Assembly (NCBI GenBank): GCA_034509925.1
Contig: CM067528.1
Location: 5,810,001-5,874,000, forward strand
Direction of reading: 5' to 3'
Length of the DNA: 64,000 nt
DNA from: Hirudinaria manillensis
Taxonomy: Eukaryota > Annelida > Clitellata > Hirudinida > Hirudinidae
Positions 1 to 12,131 of the stretch are shown here, piece by piece. The translations under genes and the position numbers were made by a program. The notes beneath the pieces were generated by a model that was given only the letters and a program-made list of their open reading frames with translations, was not told where the DNA came from and did not search any database. Within the stretch, counting starts at the first letter, position 1, and the number at the start of each line of letters is the position of its first letter.

Positions 1-90
1 TGACATACGAAAAAAATCTCCCTCGTAAAGTTTCCTACCAAACTCTCATAAGCTCAAGCTAAAGCTTTTATACATCGGCGTTAAGCGATG

Positions 91-148
91 AAATGAAATA
101 ATATAAAAATGAAATAATATAAAAATGAAATAATATAAAAATGAAATA
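91..148. repeat. 16-bp tandem repeat
   Basis: About 3.6 copies of a 16-bp unit beginning AAATGAAATAATATAA are directly visible. The sequence is AT-rich and non-coding; no function is evident. Confidence 0.85.
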
Positions 149-491
149 ATGTTCGAAATTGAAATTGGAAGATTCTTTTCCGTGCAGGTGACGCGTCAGA
201 ATTTTTCGTTTGTCACCTGGAATTCCAGGAATGGAAAGAGACAAATAAAGGAAATATTAAATGAAACTCATTGGCCCTTTGATGTTTCCTATGGGATTTC
301 CAGGATACGATTTACCACATTTTATAATTTGAAATATATACAATTAAAAATCATTTATATTATTTATAAGTTATTCATAATAATAATAATAAATACAACG
401 TTCTGCGGAATGAAATTATTTTCACGTCGTCGGTCTCCTTGATGACGTCAGTTAGAGAAATATTCTCGCAACGCTTCTTCTCTTTACCTTG

Positions 492-634
<143 letters not shown>

Positions 635-747
635 ATCATCATTAACAACTTGCATGGACTTTTATTATATATTATTTTCTTTTATCAACTTTTTATTAAT
701 CGTCTGTCGAACCGATTTTTTAAATTTCGAAGAAAACTATAACAAGG

Positions 748-814
748 TAATAATAATAATAATAATAATAACAATAATGATAATAATAATAATAATAACA
801 ATAATGATGATAAC

Positions 815-861
<47 letters not shown>

Positions 862-931
862 TAATAATAATAATAACAATAAAAACAATAATAATAATAA
901 TAATAATAATGATAATAATAACAAAAATCTC
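748..931. repeat. (TAA)n microsatellite, interrupted
   Basis: About 180 bp of TAA/AAT repeats with scattered AAC, ATG and AAA interruptions. Together with the upstream TTA array it makes a large imperfect inverted repeat with a loop of about 115 bp. Confidence 0.95.
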
Positions 932-2052
932 CCTGGTTGTCTGTCGACCTTTCCTATCACTGAACTTGCAATATTGTCTACATTGTGAAACCGCTTTTGA
1001 AAGGATTCTATTATTTCCTGCCGTTCGTTATTTGTTCAAAGAGTCCCAGAGAATTATTTCTCCTAAGCAGAATTATAACGGAGAACAAATATTAAAATGA
1101 GTTCTTTTCCAGTTTTAAGAGTTAGGGTGGGTGGGTGGGGACGTGGGGAGTGGATTTTTAACTTTTTTTTAACGATGTCTTTAAAGATGTTCATTTGTTG
1201 CACACATCATGCATCGCGTTTTTATGCCAACGTTTGAAATTCAAATCTTGGTTCTTCATTTATTTATTTATTTAAGTATTCATTTATGAAATTATCAGTT
1301 ACTAATTATTAAAAGTGAACATTAATTTAAAGTAATACTAAACTTGTTTCAATAATTTCCATATTAATAAAAATATAAATTAATAATTTAAATAAAGTAA
1401 TTAAAAGTATATAGCGAAAGTTTTATTGCTGTTTAATATTTGCACTGGACAACTTCACATTTCAGCATTTATCTGCAACGACCTTGACATTTATCGCGCG
1501 GGCGAATCTTAACATGGGGGGGTGTCAGAAGACATTGACAATAAAAATCATTTTATTTTTGGAAAGAAGAGCTTAGAAATAAGGACGAGGACGATTGAAC
1601 TGATCCTTTAATTTTGTCTTGTGGCTTCTAAACGGATTATTAATAATGTGATTTATTCCAAGTTAATAAAAGAGATTTATCACCGGTTCAACCATCAAAC
1701 CCAGAAGAAGGTCAATAACTGGCATCGTGTCCTGACCCCCAGGGTCACGATGTCGATGGAAATCAATAATGTCTCCAAGAAATGACTGACTGGCTCTTTA
1801 TATTTTAAAAGCAAATCATCTGAGCAGAGTATTGACTTAGTTTTCTTTGGTTATGTTATAAACACTGACAACTAATTGTAAATCAATCACGTTGGACCAT
1901 GCTCCATTAAAAATTCATGTCCCCCCTTTCTGCTTTGCGTACTTCGTTTCACAATGATATCGACCGATCTTTGTTTTGTTGCAAGTGTGCCTCACTTGCG
2001 TGCGATAGAAGCACTTTGCTCGGTACCTCGGCAAACACACGTAGCTATGTAA
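932..2052. other. Intergenic, no gene recognised
   Basis: AT-rich sequence with a short G-rich patch (GTGGGTGGGTGGGG near 1,127) and otherwise stop-rich frames. An open frame beginning at 1,917 overlaps the better-looking ORF at 2,053 in another frame and is probably its shadow. Confidence 0.6.
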
Positions 2053-2295
2053 ATGATTGGCGATATCGTTGCAGATGTAAAAAAGATGATGGAGGTGAAG
2101 AAGAACAGATGCAAGTATTCCGAAGTATCTGCTCTACTGGATCACAAGGTGGACGAGGTCTTGGTGGACATCGTCAGGGAAATAAGGTCGAGAGCCAACA
2201 GAGCGGAGCAAGAAGATTCCGACGTCGAGGATCTTTCCAGGAGAGGATGTCTCCAACAGGCGATGGTCGGCTTCTGCGGGAAGCTCTTTAAGTGA
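2053..2295 (+). CDS. Small orphan ORF (80 aa) or terminal exon
   Basis: I do not recognise this product. The frame is open for 80 codons in a stretch more GC-rich than its surroundings, and it prefers G/C at third positions (AAG, GTC, GAC, AGG), which its alternative frames do not. The product is charged and probably helical (KKMMEVKKNRCKYSE near the start, HKVDEVLVDIVREIRSRANR in the middle). An in-frame TAA precedes the ATG. Alternatively a splice acceptor (TTGCAG at about 2,068-2,073) could make this the last exon of a gene that begins upstream. The frame on the opposite strand looks worse. Confidence 0.4.
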   Translation: MIGDIVADVKKMMEVKKNRCKYSEVSALLDHKVDEVLVDIVREIRSRANRAEQEDSDVEDLSRRGCLQQAMVGFCGKLFK

Positions 2296-2751
2296 AGCCG
2301 CTTTCGACTTTCATAACGAACGTTTCGCAACGGTTTCACCTGATCGACCACGCCACGCCCCCTCGGCCGTTCATTTTTAAAAGTTCTTAATTAATTAAAA
2401 CACGTAATTCTATCTGAAACGATTAATCTCATTCTTGTTTTTTAAGTTTCCAGATACTCAGATTCTTACTTTCGCAAAATACATACGTAACCAAAACAAG
2501 TGTCATGTCTGCAAAGAGCAGCTAAATGAGCAAACACGAGTGTAATTCAAGTAATTAAGATTACTAAAAGTAAATGAAATTATTGAGTACGTCCTGTTTA
2601 ATATCTGCAAGGCACATAGCAAAAAGGGAGAAGCAGAGAAATGAAATGCAAAACAAACATCTCTCCGAAGAGCAGGAACGCCGTGACTTCGAAACTCAAA
2701 AATGCCGCCGCGGATTAAAAAACAAACGTCCGTCCGTCATTTCCACGATTC
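2296..2751. other. Intergenic between two convergent coding ends
   Basis: Contains the presumed 3' end of the orphan ORF (ATTAAAA near 2,394) and the presumed 3' UTR of the minus-strand lectin receptor. The 128-codon plus-strand frame at 2,574-2,960 is mostly antisense to the lectin tail exon. No separate gene is supported. Confidence 0.5.
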
Positions 2752-5700
2752 TCATGCCTTTGAAATTACGACTTTATCCAGGTCATAAGGAATCTCTTCG
2801 TAAATGCTCTCCTGTTGTTGTTGTTGTTGTTTGTCCGTCTCTATTGCTTTCAAGAACTTCTGGGTGGTCTCGTCGACGTAAATGTTCTCGACTTTTGTTT
2901 TCTGACTCGAAGCCTGTTCAAGGGAACTGTTCTTCAAACCACTTGTGTCCATTTGCTTGACATTTTGCTGCCTTCTTTTCCTTGAAGAAGAAAATAAGGA
3001 AGTGATTGATGAATGAATGAAGAAGCAGTTGATGAATAAGGAAGTGGTTGCTGAACAAGGAAGCGAATGATGAATAAAATGGATGCTATAAAATGATATT
3101 GCAATTAGTAATCATTCGCACCCATTCAACGTTATCAGTAAATTGGCTCGTGGCCCGGTCAACCTCCGCATTATTTTTAAATTTTGAAATAATTCAAAAA
3201 TTGGTTTCTCATAATTAATTAGATTTTATGGAATGCCTCTGGTTAATTACAACAAAATCATGGTATTCATTTAAATTAAGTGGCAAATAATTGAATTAAA
3301 TAAGAAAGAAACGAGGAAGATGAACGTGCACATTAACTTCCTGCATTACAAACGTTATTACAGGACACCAGAAAAATGGGGAAAGTATTAAAATGATCCT
3401 GCAATTATAATCCAGATTGAATGTCAATCAAAAGCGAAAAAACATCCTGGTTTCTGATGTCGGCACGAATAATTATATCTGATAATTGGACTTCAACGTT
3501 TACAACTAGTTGCACGGAGATTACCGATCATATTCTATTTCAAAACAATTAATTGGTGCAAAAAAAAACTCCCAAGAAACTGTTCATAAATGCTAATGCA
3601 ATGAGAACAAGTGTAAATAGTAACATAAAATTTACAGCAGCACAAAAGTGCATTGCATACAATGCATCAGGATTGAAATAATTCACCTGACCAAGATGGC
3701 AGCAATGATAACGAGTACCAGAAGGCAAGTCAAGCACATGATAGTTAACTGCCACATTTTGGAATCTGAACAAAAGCTTCAATTCATCGAAAATCAAATT
3801 TGACAAATTAAGTCAAATAAATCCAGAAATGTACAAACCATGACCACTGCCTTGTTGTTCTCCAATTACAGCATCTTGGCCTGAACAATGAAACATGAAT
3901 ATGCATAATTCTATGAATTAATTAAGCAAATATATTGAATATAGCAAAATGAAATTTGTACCCTGCATCAGAGAAGCCACTGGTGGATCATAATGCAAAT
4001 TCTCCTTCACGTTGTCTGCAATGTAATGGTTTGGTTAATAATTCAGTTAATTAATAATTAACCATTATAACTAATATCTCAGTTACAGCAACTAAACAAA
4101 ATTAATATCAAATTAAATTCTTTACAAATGGCATTGTTACGACAATGTTTGCCTCAAAGGCAATATTAAAAGGGAAATATTTTTTTAAAAATGCAGAAAT
4201 TATTGACAACAATTCTCATTCATGGCATTCCATTGGTTACAATTTCATCAGATCATCGATCAACTTTTAGGAAGGCAAAGCTGATAATTGAAACATACAA
4301 CTAATGCTTGGTGTTGTTTCGTACAAAGGTTTCAGTGCAACGTTTATTCTGTTGCCAACGGCGACGAGCTGTAAACGTTCTGAGGGATTTTTAAAGGTTC
4401 CCATCAAACCATTTGGAATTCATTTTTTAATTTCATTTTTAAATGCATTAAACTTCTAACGCAGATGCGTATAACATTGTGGGTGCTTTTCATTTATAAC
4501 AACAATTATAAACAATTACAAATATCAGTGCAAGTCTGGTTTTAAGCAAGACGTGTTGCAACTACTGACACTAATGCAGAACGATGGAATGAAACCCTAG
4601 GAACTGATTCTTATGCAGCAAATCTGTTTTTAGACAACATGATATCCAGGCAAAGTAATGATAAAAAAATGATTGGCACAGCAACGCTAGAATCAATTTT
4701 GCTGCAATTAAAGATGGTTGAAATGCTTGCAGTCTCCTGCTTTTAGCCAAAGGTTTGATGTGTTGTAAAATAAATGCAAATGATAAATTATTTTTAAAAA
4801 AACTTATTATTAAATTATTTAAATTATTAAAACAAACATTATTTAAGAAATGTAGCTATCATCTTAAAGAAAGTCATGATTATATTTAGAAAATCTAAGT
4901 TCATTTTGCTCTAGAAATTTAAGTTCATATTTTCAGGCATTGGGGCATTTTTAATTAACATATTATTGTTAAATAGTTTCTTGGTAAAATCAAAATCAAC
5001 TCACCATATTGGCATATAAATCTATATTTAAATCCAGGAAAACTGCAAGGAGTTTCATGCCATTTCCAATCATTGTTCCTCACTATCCGAATGCAATCTC
5101 TATGGCTGGATAAGAATGCTCCTGGATGACCGTGACCCCAGTTCCTCCACAGGCCCAACCTGTCATCTGACAAAAAGCACCTCAGGTCATCAAATCAAAT
5201 AGAACTGTGAATAAAGCTAATTGTGTTACTTACTTGCTACATTACTTGTCCATGTGAACTGACCATCTTCATCAAGATCATTTAGTCCAATCCAGATGCC
5301 ATTGTTTTTCCACCACAATGAATTTAATTCATCTTTTATGAAATTATTTGTTTCTGAGTCTGGAATTTTAGCCAAGTGACCTCCATACTAAACGATTATA
5401 ACTCAATTAGTAAAGAAATAATAGTGTCAACAAAACAAAACCAACAATTGCTTATAAAGAGGCAAAAATATATTGGCTGGTTTTAATTGAAATTTCTCAA
5501 TCAAAACAACATTGCTTCACCTTTTTGCAATAATTCCTAGCCTCATACCAATCTTTTTCAAGTGGGATAAATTGAAAGCAAATCCTCCGAAAAACTTTCA
5601 AGTTTGTTGAAAACTGAAGTGATGGTGGACATCCATTATATGGTTGAAGAGAAACCACTAAGCCTGATTTTAATCAACAAAAACATGTTGTATTTATCCT

Positions 5701-5776
5701 CGAGATCGTGTGAAACTTTTGATTTACTTGTGAGACTCAATTCTAGCACAGTGAAGCACAGAATATAAAACTTCAT
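2752..5776 (-). CDS. C-type lectin-like transmembrane receptor
   Basis: Eight phase-consistent exons (minus strand): 5776-5728, 5663-5521, 5387-5234, 5166-5005, 4015-3962, 3880-3839, 3765-3687, 2980-2752, giving 303 aa. Residues 1-17 look like a signal peptide (MKFYILCFTVLELSLTS). Residues about 26-169 form a long-form CTLD with six cysteines (NGC, RIC, NYC, RDC, TPC, FIC) and WIGL. The calcium/sugar EPN or QPD motif is absent: that position reads WGHGHPG, so a classical sugar site is unlikely. A short linker leads to one membrane span (about 205-227) and a basic stop-transfer RKRR. The 76-residue tail has a six-glutamine run and the motifs NIYVDE (Y262), IYEEI (Y288) and PYDL (Y293). YEEI is the known Src-family SH2 consensus when phosphorylated. 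The tail exon was joined by AG|GTGAAT at the end of exon 7, which gives an open frame and the expected basic flank. A role as a cell-surface recognition receptor is inference. Confidence 0.8.
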
Positions 5777-6309
5777 TTCTGCCTTAAATTGAAAAGGATT
5801 GATATACGTGCAATCCGAAAAATGATATAAATACAGTTTTATATTCATTTTATAAATGAGACAACAAAAGCAATTAACTCACCAATTATTTAGTCATGAA
5901 AACCCAAACAACCTCGCCGTCATCCTCGGCAAAATCCCTTAAGACGCAAAAAAACAAAACACTTGCGGTATAAAAGTGCAGGTTATAAATGTTTTCGGAT
6001 TTCAGTATTACTTTTCTGATTTAAATTATTATCAGCAATATTTGTAAATGTACATTGTAAATAAAAAAATAACTAAATTATTTTCTTCACAATGCAATAC
6101 AAACCATACGCAATCAAAATACTGAACTCATTCGAAGATACCAACAAATTCCACGAGAGAAAATTTAAGTTGCAAAGGAATGTAACTTTGTACATGATAT
6201 AAAAACATCAAACGTAATTTTTGCAATTTTCTTGAACTTTGATTCTCTAAATTGTATGTATAATATGCAAAAATTTAATCTCCAGTCCACTTCAATGTGG
6301 CTCGGGTTT
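5777..6309. other. Upstream region of the lectin receptor
   Basis: AT-rich, stop-rich sequence upstream of the lectin receptor start codon. It presumably holds that gene's promoter and 5' UTR, but I see no convincing TATA box or coding exon. Confidence 0.5.
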
Positions 6310-6830
6310 ACAGATTTTTTTTCTGGACACCATCTCCCACCCTAATTCTTTGGAAACCCTTCATGTCAAGTTCTATAAACTTCTTTTATTGACCAGACTG
6401 GATTTATTTCTTGAAATAATCCAGCAGCGTCATCAATTCCTATTCCAGCATATTAAGTCGATGACAACGCCGTCTAGAGAAACAAATGGTTTTGCATTGT
6501 TCTTTCCCCAGTGGCACGTCTTGAAACAACCAAGCAAACCAAAAAATCTTGCAAAGCTTCTCCTTCCTAAGGATATTAAGGACACACCATAAGTTGTACA
6601 TCAGTAACAGCATCATTACTTTCATCAAGCTGAAATGCAAACATTTTCTGAACCTGCTCAATGTGACATTATCGTGGTGGATTTCAGTTTATTTTCATAG
6701 AATAACTTCGCTTATCACTATAGCCACAGACAGTATAAGCTCTTCTACAATTGTGTAAGATGTTTTACCAAATACGATGTAGTAAAAGCCACCAATTCGT
6801 CTCTGTTTTAAGTATACAGGTTTCAGAAAT
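6310..6830 (-). pseudogene. Degenerate hAT-superfamily (ZBED5-like) transposase fragment
   Basis: Reading the minus strand across several frameshifts and stops gives, in order, pieces resembling ZBED5/GTF2IRD2-type hAT transposases: SYTIVEELILSVAIVISEVI (family pattern like PHTIGENLVLPAAKAIV), then MFAFQLDESNDAVTDVQLMV (family FSLQLDESTDV...LLVFVRY), then QDFLVC...ATGE (family EDFLFC...TTTTGE) and GIDDAAGLF (family CTDGAAAM). The order matches the family and there is no intact frame, so this is an old dead copy. I did not find its terminal repeats. The plus-strand frame at 6,350-6,592 is antisense to it. Confidence 0.6.
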
Positions 6831-7030
6831 TCAACGACTAAATAACTTTTAAAATAACAATCTCACTACAAAGTTTACGATATCAATTTAAAATGTCAAT
6901 TGTAAAATATTAGTTTTATGTATTTATGTTTGTGCTATATCATTGTTACGATTCTTTGTTAGGACTGGTTTTGTTGGGTGTTGGGCATTGGTTCTGGTTT
7001 TAAATTAGCATTGATTTTAACCGATCCATA

Positions 7031-10000
7031 ATGGCCGCTAACGAAGACGTTGCTGATCTTTTATTTTTGGATACTTTTATGCATGATAATTCAGAGGTGA
7101 ATGTCAACAGTCCCCTAGGACTTGGACACATTTTTACATACGCGTTCCACATAAAATAATATAAAAGGCTAGGCCTTTTACACCCTGCAGAAGAATTATA
7201 CCAAAAATTGATAACCTTAACTGTGATTCATGTTTATTTAATATGAGATGACGATTTTTTTAGATATGCTTATTCTCACAATTTTTGTTAGTTGTTCTTA
7301 TTGTCAGCTGTAGGCAAATGAATAATCCACACTAATTTAATAGCATCTTTTGTTTGGTTTTGGCTTGATTGAAAGAATCACTACAAATAACCCTAACTGG
7401 GTAATGGATCTATAATATAATGTTTGCATATGGACGACTAAAAAATATTAAATTAGCATTTCCTTGTTGACCATACATTATGATTATTTTCATTTAATCC
7501 ATTATCATTGTTTTCATTTAAGGACTTGAACTTGGACTTGGTTCAGTTTTCCAAAGCAGTGGTTGTCCATGAAGTCATCGTTATTCCAACTGGATGTAAA
7601 GTCATTGCTGACATTCCAGGGGGAGTTTTGGTGGGGTGAGTTTAATTACTTATTTGGTGCCAAGTGGCAAATTCCATGATCCATGGTGTCGTTGCACTTG
7701 TTCCAATGTAATAGTTTTCAATTGTTTCAGAGCTACTATTCCTTCATCATTCAAGCTTGAGTTTTTTGTAAACAACTTGGATAAAAGTAACTCGACTTTT
7801 GAAAGAATTGGATTGTGAGTGGATTTTTTTTTCATAAGGACATATTAGATTTTATTGAATAATTGGTAATTGCAGTGAAAGTTGCAACCAAACTATAATT
7901 CTAAATTGTAAACACTCAACTTTTTCTAAATATTGAAAGGTTGGATTACCATGAAAGTGAGGAAATACTCTTGAAAAGCGAAAGCAAGGTTTGTGTTAGG
8001 TCTTTAGAAACGAAACATTACTCAACACGCAAAAACCAGAAACAACCAGAACGCAACAATTCTTTATTTGTTCTCCCAAACTTCGAAAGAACCCTCGCGC
8101 TCCAAAACTATCGCTCGATTCCCTCACCCCGCCTACTCGCACATCGTCACAACACCTCCACGCCAGCCGAAAAGTTTCTCAGAGCTTTTAGGCGTAACCT
8201 CTCTGAGCGTCGAGGAAGTGTAGTCTCAGAATCCGGGACTATTGGCCGTTGGAAGTTTCTTCGTCCGGTTTACTTTCTGTCTCTTTTGAAATTTTATTTA
8301 CCAGTTCCCGATTGTCCTCTGGTGTGCCGTGTACTGTAGCTTTCGCAACTTTGGCAGACTCTTCAACTTCCATAGCAATTTCAATTGCTCGATTGAATGT
8401 TAGTTCACCTTCTGGAACTTTGAACAACGCTTTGAGCACAGCCTCGTTGTCAACTGAACACATGAATCTTGTTCTTAAAGCTTCATCTAGTGTGTCTTCT
8501 ATACTAGGGAAGTCACATGTGGTGGCGGCATTTCGAATTTTCGCCGCGAGTTCCTGAATTGTTTCACCTGGTTGTCTTTTTAGCTCAGTCCAAAATTTGA
8601 ATCTCTCTCGAATCACAAATCTCTTGGGGTTGAAGTTATGCATCATCACCGCTTGGATTTCAGCAAAGTCCAATTTATTTACTTCGCACGGCGTTGGTTT
8701 TTGAGAAGCTGTTGTTTGCAAAAGTTTGTAAATAGAAGCGGACTGGTTTGTCAGAAACACTTGCGTAATTTTCGATGCTGGAATTGAATTCGCTTCAATG
8801 AATGACTGGAAGCGGTTCATATAATCATTCCACAATTCTTTGCTAGGTTCGAAAGGAATAAAATTCGGAATGGTGTGGTGTGTAGCGTTTGTAGCTATTG
8901 AACGGACCAACAATTCCATTTGCTGTGTAAATGCTTCCAAGAACTTTGCAACGTCGGCCATTTTGGAAACTAAACAAATTTTGAACTTTCTTTTGTCGAC
9001 TGCGCCAGTTGTTAGGTCTTTAGAAACGAAACATTACTCAACACGCAAAAACCAGAAACAACCAGAACGCAACAATTCTTTATTTGTTCTCCCAAACTTC
9101 GAAAGAACCCTCGCGCTCCAAAACTATCGCTCGATTCCCTCGCCCCGCCTACTCGCACATCGTCACAACAGTTTGATTGAAAATTATGACAATATTCAAA
9201 AATCAAAATGTAACTGGAAAACATTGAACTTCAGGTTCCGACCGATGGATTGATCATAAAAGGTTGGTACCAGACGATTACTCTGGCAGTCTATGGAACG
9301 GTGACTTCCGTAACTCGAGACAATTCTCCACCTCCTCCTCCCCCCACCAGTCAAAGGTCAAAGCTGCAATGTAAGTAACTTTTGCTTATAAGAAAACATC
9401 GATTTAACCTCGACGCATTACAACTTCAAGCCGTACTTCCTGTCGGATCGAACAAATCTCAAGAAAAGTTCGAGATCCCGCAGAAACCTCTAATGGTTCC
9501 TTCTTTGGACTCAAAGAGTTTGACCAACTTATATGAAGGCTTCAACCCAAAGGACATACCCTTAGAACACAGAGGTCCTGCCAGGGATCCGAGAGATAAG
9601 GACGGAACGAATGATATTCCGGAGGCTTCAAAATCTTTGGACGCCCACCAAGGACAAGTGAAATCAATGAAGGAGGAATCTGAGGATCACAAAGAATTCT
9701 CAAGGAAGAGACAAACAAGTGAAAAGCTGGATGCATCTCCAGAGAAGAAGAGAAGAGATGCATCTCCAAATCCATTCTTTGATGAAGATGTCATTGAACC
9801 TGGTTTGAGTCACTGATGTTATTTATTAATGTATTAATTAACTATATTAATATATTAACGTATTTTCAAACGTCACTGAAATCATCTTCAGGCGAAATAG
9901 CAGATGCGGGCGACAATGCCGAAGAAAACGTGGACATTTACGGCACTCTTTCGGATGGCGAAATACCGGTGAGTTCAAATCGATTCCTGAACTCGGGTGG

Positions 10001-12092
10001 TTGATCGGCTCAAAGATCCTCATTGAATTATTCATCGAATTATTCAAATTTAATGCAGGATGGTGAAGCAGAACTTTCTCACATCTCTAACGAAGACAAT
10101 CACGTCCAATTTGCCAACTGCATTTCTCAGGAAGTGGTATTTAAGACTAATTTTTTTTTGTATTTATTAATTCATTTTCAGTTATTTGTTACTTTGATTC
10201 AAAGACCGACCTCGGGGAATGGGACAATTCTGACGAAGGACCTTGGACCTTCACGGCTCTAGGAAGTTTCAATCCTTACCAATGCGATTTGGCTCCATTA
10301 GAAGTGAGTTATTATTTGTTTGTTATTAATGTGTCACTCATTTGTCAATCTAAGTTGTTGGAGCTCAGTTTTTAATTCCTGTGAATGTGTTGTACTGCAC
10401 GCCTTCGTGGAGAACTGTGCTACTAAAGACACATTTGCATTTACAGATGTTTTTTGTTTTTATTTCTTTACTCGTTGTGACTTGTTGATAATCACTTAAT
10501 TAAAACTTGGATAAAACAAATTATTTTCAGACATTTCCCGATCCATCTTTGACCCCTTTTGAGGTCGAGAAGCAGAAGTTATTGGAACGTGTTGAAGCTC
10601 AAGAGGTTGTCATGCCAGCAGCTGCATCTCAGCTTGTGAAATTGGTGGAACAATTCAAAGATTCTGAAAGATTGGAAAAGTGGGTTCTCAGTGGCTCGAT
10701 TAGAAATCATGGCTAAAATAGACATGTTTAACAGTTAACAAGATTGAACAGTGAAGTGTAGTTAATTTACTGACACTTCAAAGATGTACACATCTTTATT
10801 TTGATTGGTTCTACAATGTTACAATACTAACAATATTAATACAATATTACAATATCTACAATATTAATGAACAAAATTAAGTAAATTATCAGTAAAGACT
10901 GACGAAACCTAATCTTGTATTCAAAGAACACCCGAAATACCTACCCAGCTAACCAATCTGGAATTTAGACTATAGATGGATTTATGTTTATTTGCATTAC
11001 AAGGATTTGACCAATTAAGATTTGTATTTGTTTCTGTTACTGTGATTGGACCAATTAAGATTTGTATTTGTTTCCATTACTGTGATTGGACCAATTAAGA
11101 TTTTTATTGAATCTTATTTGCAAATAGATGGGTTGAAGCCATGGAGATAATCCCAAACCTTTTGGATGGACTACCATATTTGGTCGTGAATGACAACAAA
11201 GGTTGTTTGTTTAACAACTTTTTTAACCACTAGCAAATTTATGATTACATGTTTCTGATGTTGTTCCAGAGATGTTGGAAACTCTTATCACATGGACATT
11301 TGAGGCATTGGATCTCAATGCAATTTCTTGCCAGAAACAGACACACTATCGTTTAAGACTCATGAAGGCAGGAACGAGACTGGCCGGTTGTCTTTGTACT
11401 TGCGACAAAGATCTCTTGAATAAAATGCTTGTATGTTTGAAATCATGCTTTCCACGATTCCACTTGTTCTTCATTCAGTCTCAGTTAAAATAAAATAAAA
11501 ATTTTTTTATTTGCAGGATAAGAATGTACAAAATAAGCTGTTGAATCTATTTGTTTCCGATCACATGTCAACGCCCGTGAAATTACTCATCCTGCAATCT
11601 CTCGATCGCTCGTTGAGGTTTAAAGAAGGGTTCGATTGCTTCCTTGGAAATGATGTGAGATGAAAATTCTTTTAGTTTAAACAAATGCTTGCCATGGACA
11701 TTGAATTATTATATAATTGTAATTATAATTATAGGTTAAACCCGTCCAAGAGAATGGGCAGAACCATGTCGTGGATGCCTGCAAGCAAACTCCCTACCAG
11801 AGAGTGCTGGAGCTGCTTCTAAAGAAGCATGTAAAGAACTTGCCTGATTTTTCTGACTTATTTTTTCACTCATAGAGTCATGTTTACTCGTTCCCAGGCG
11901 TCTCAGACGTTGGAAGGCTTAAAAGCACTTTTGAGAAAGTGTCACTTTTATGAAATACTCCAGAAGCTTACTTCATTCACTGAATGGTTGGTTTATTGCC
12001 TATTTATTGCTAAGAGTTATTTATTTCAATAATGGGGTCATTGGAAGATTTTGTAATCATCTTCATTTCAATATTTTTTGGATGTTATTGTG

Positions 12093-12131
<39 letters not shown>

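Larger units (their letters stand above)
7994..9170 (-). mobile_element. Internally deleted Ty3/gypsy (Mag-like) LTR retrotransposon, gag-only
   Basis: A complete insertion on the strand opposite to VIRMA, inside VIRMA intron 4. It has two 161-bp LTRs (7,994-8,154 and 9,010-9,170) that differ at one position, begin TGTTGTGACG and end CTAACA in element orientation, and are flanked by the 5-bp target duplication GTTTG (7,989-7,993 and 9,171-9,175). The internal region is only 855 bp: a primer-binding site, a shortened gag ORF and the 3' end of pol. Compared with the full copy at 32,805 it lacks about 3.3 kb (equivalent to 33,660-36,969), with GGAC shared at both break points. It has no protease, RT or integrase, so it is non-autonomous. 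The near-identical LTRs indicate a recent insertion. Confidence 0.95.

Noticed and set aside
2967-3691. Lectin exon 7 ending at TTG|GTCAGG with a tail exon starting at 2,967
   Set aside because: It is in phase, but the donor four bases further on (GTCAG|GTGAAT) with the acceptor next to the pyrimidine tract (2,980) is stronger and yields the expected basic stop-transfer sequence.
8840-9253. Plus-strand ORF of 137 codons across the VIRMA intron
   Set aside because: It is antisense to the element's gag and LTR; the true VIRMA exon begins only at 9,235.
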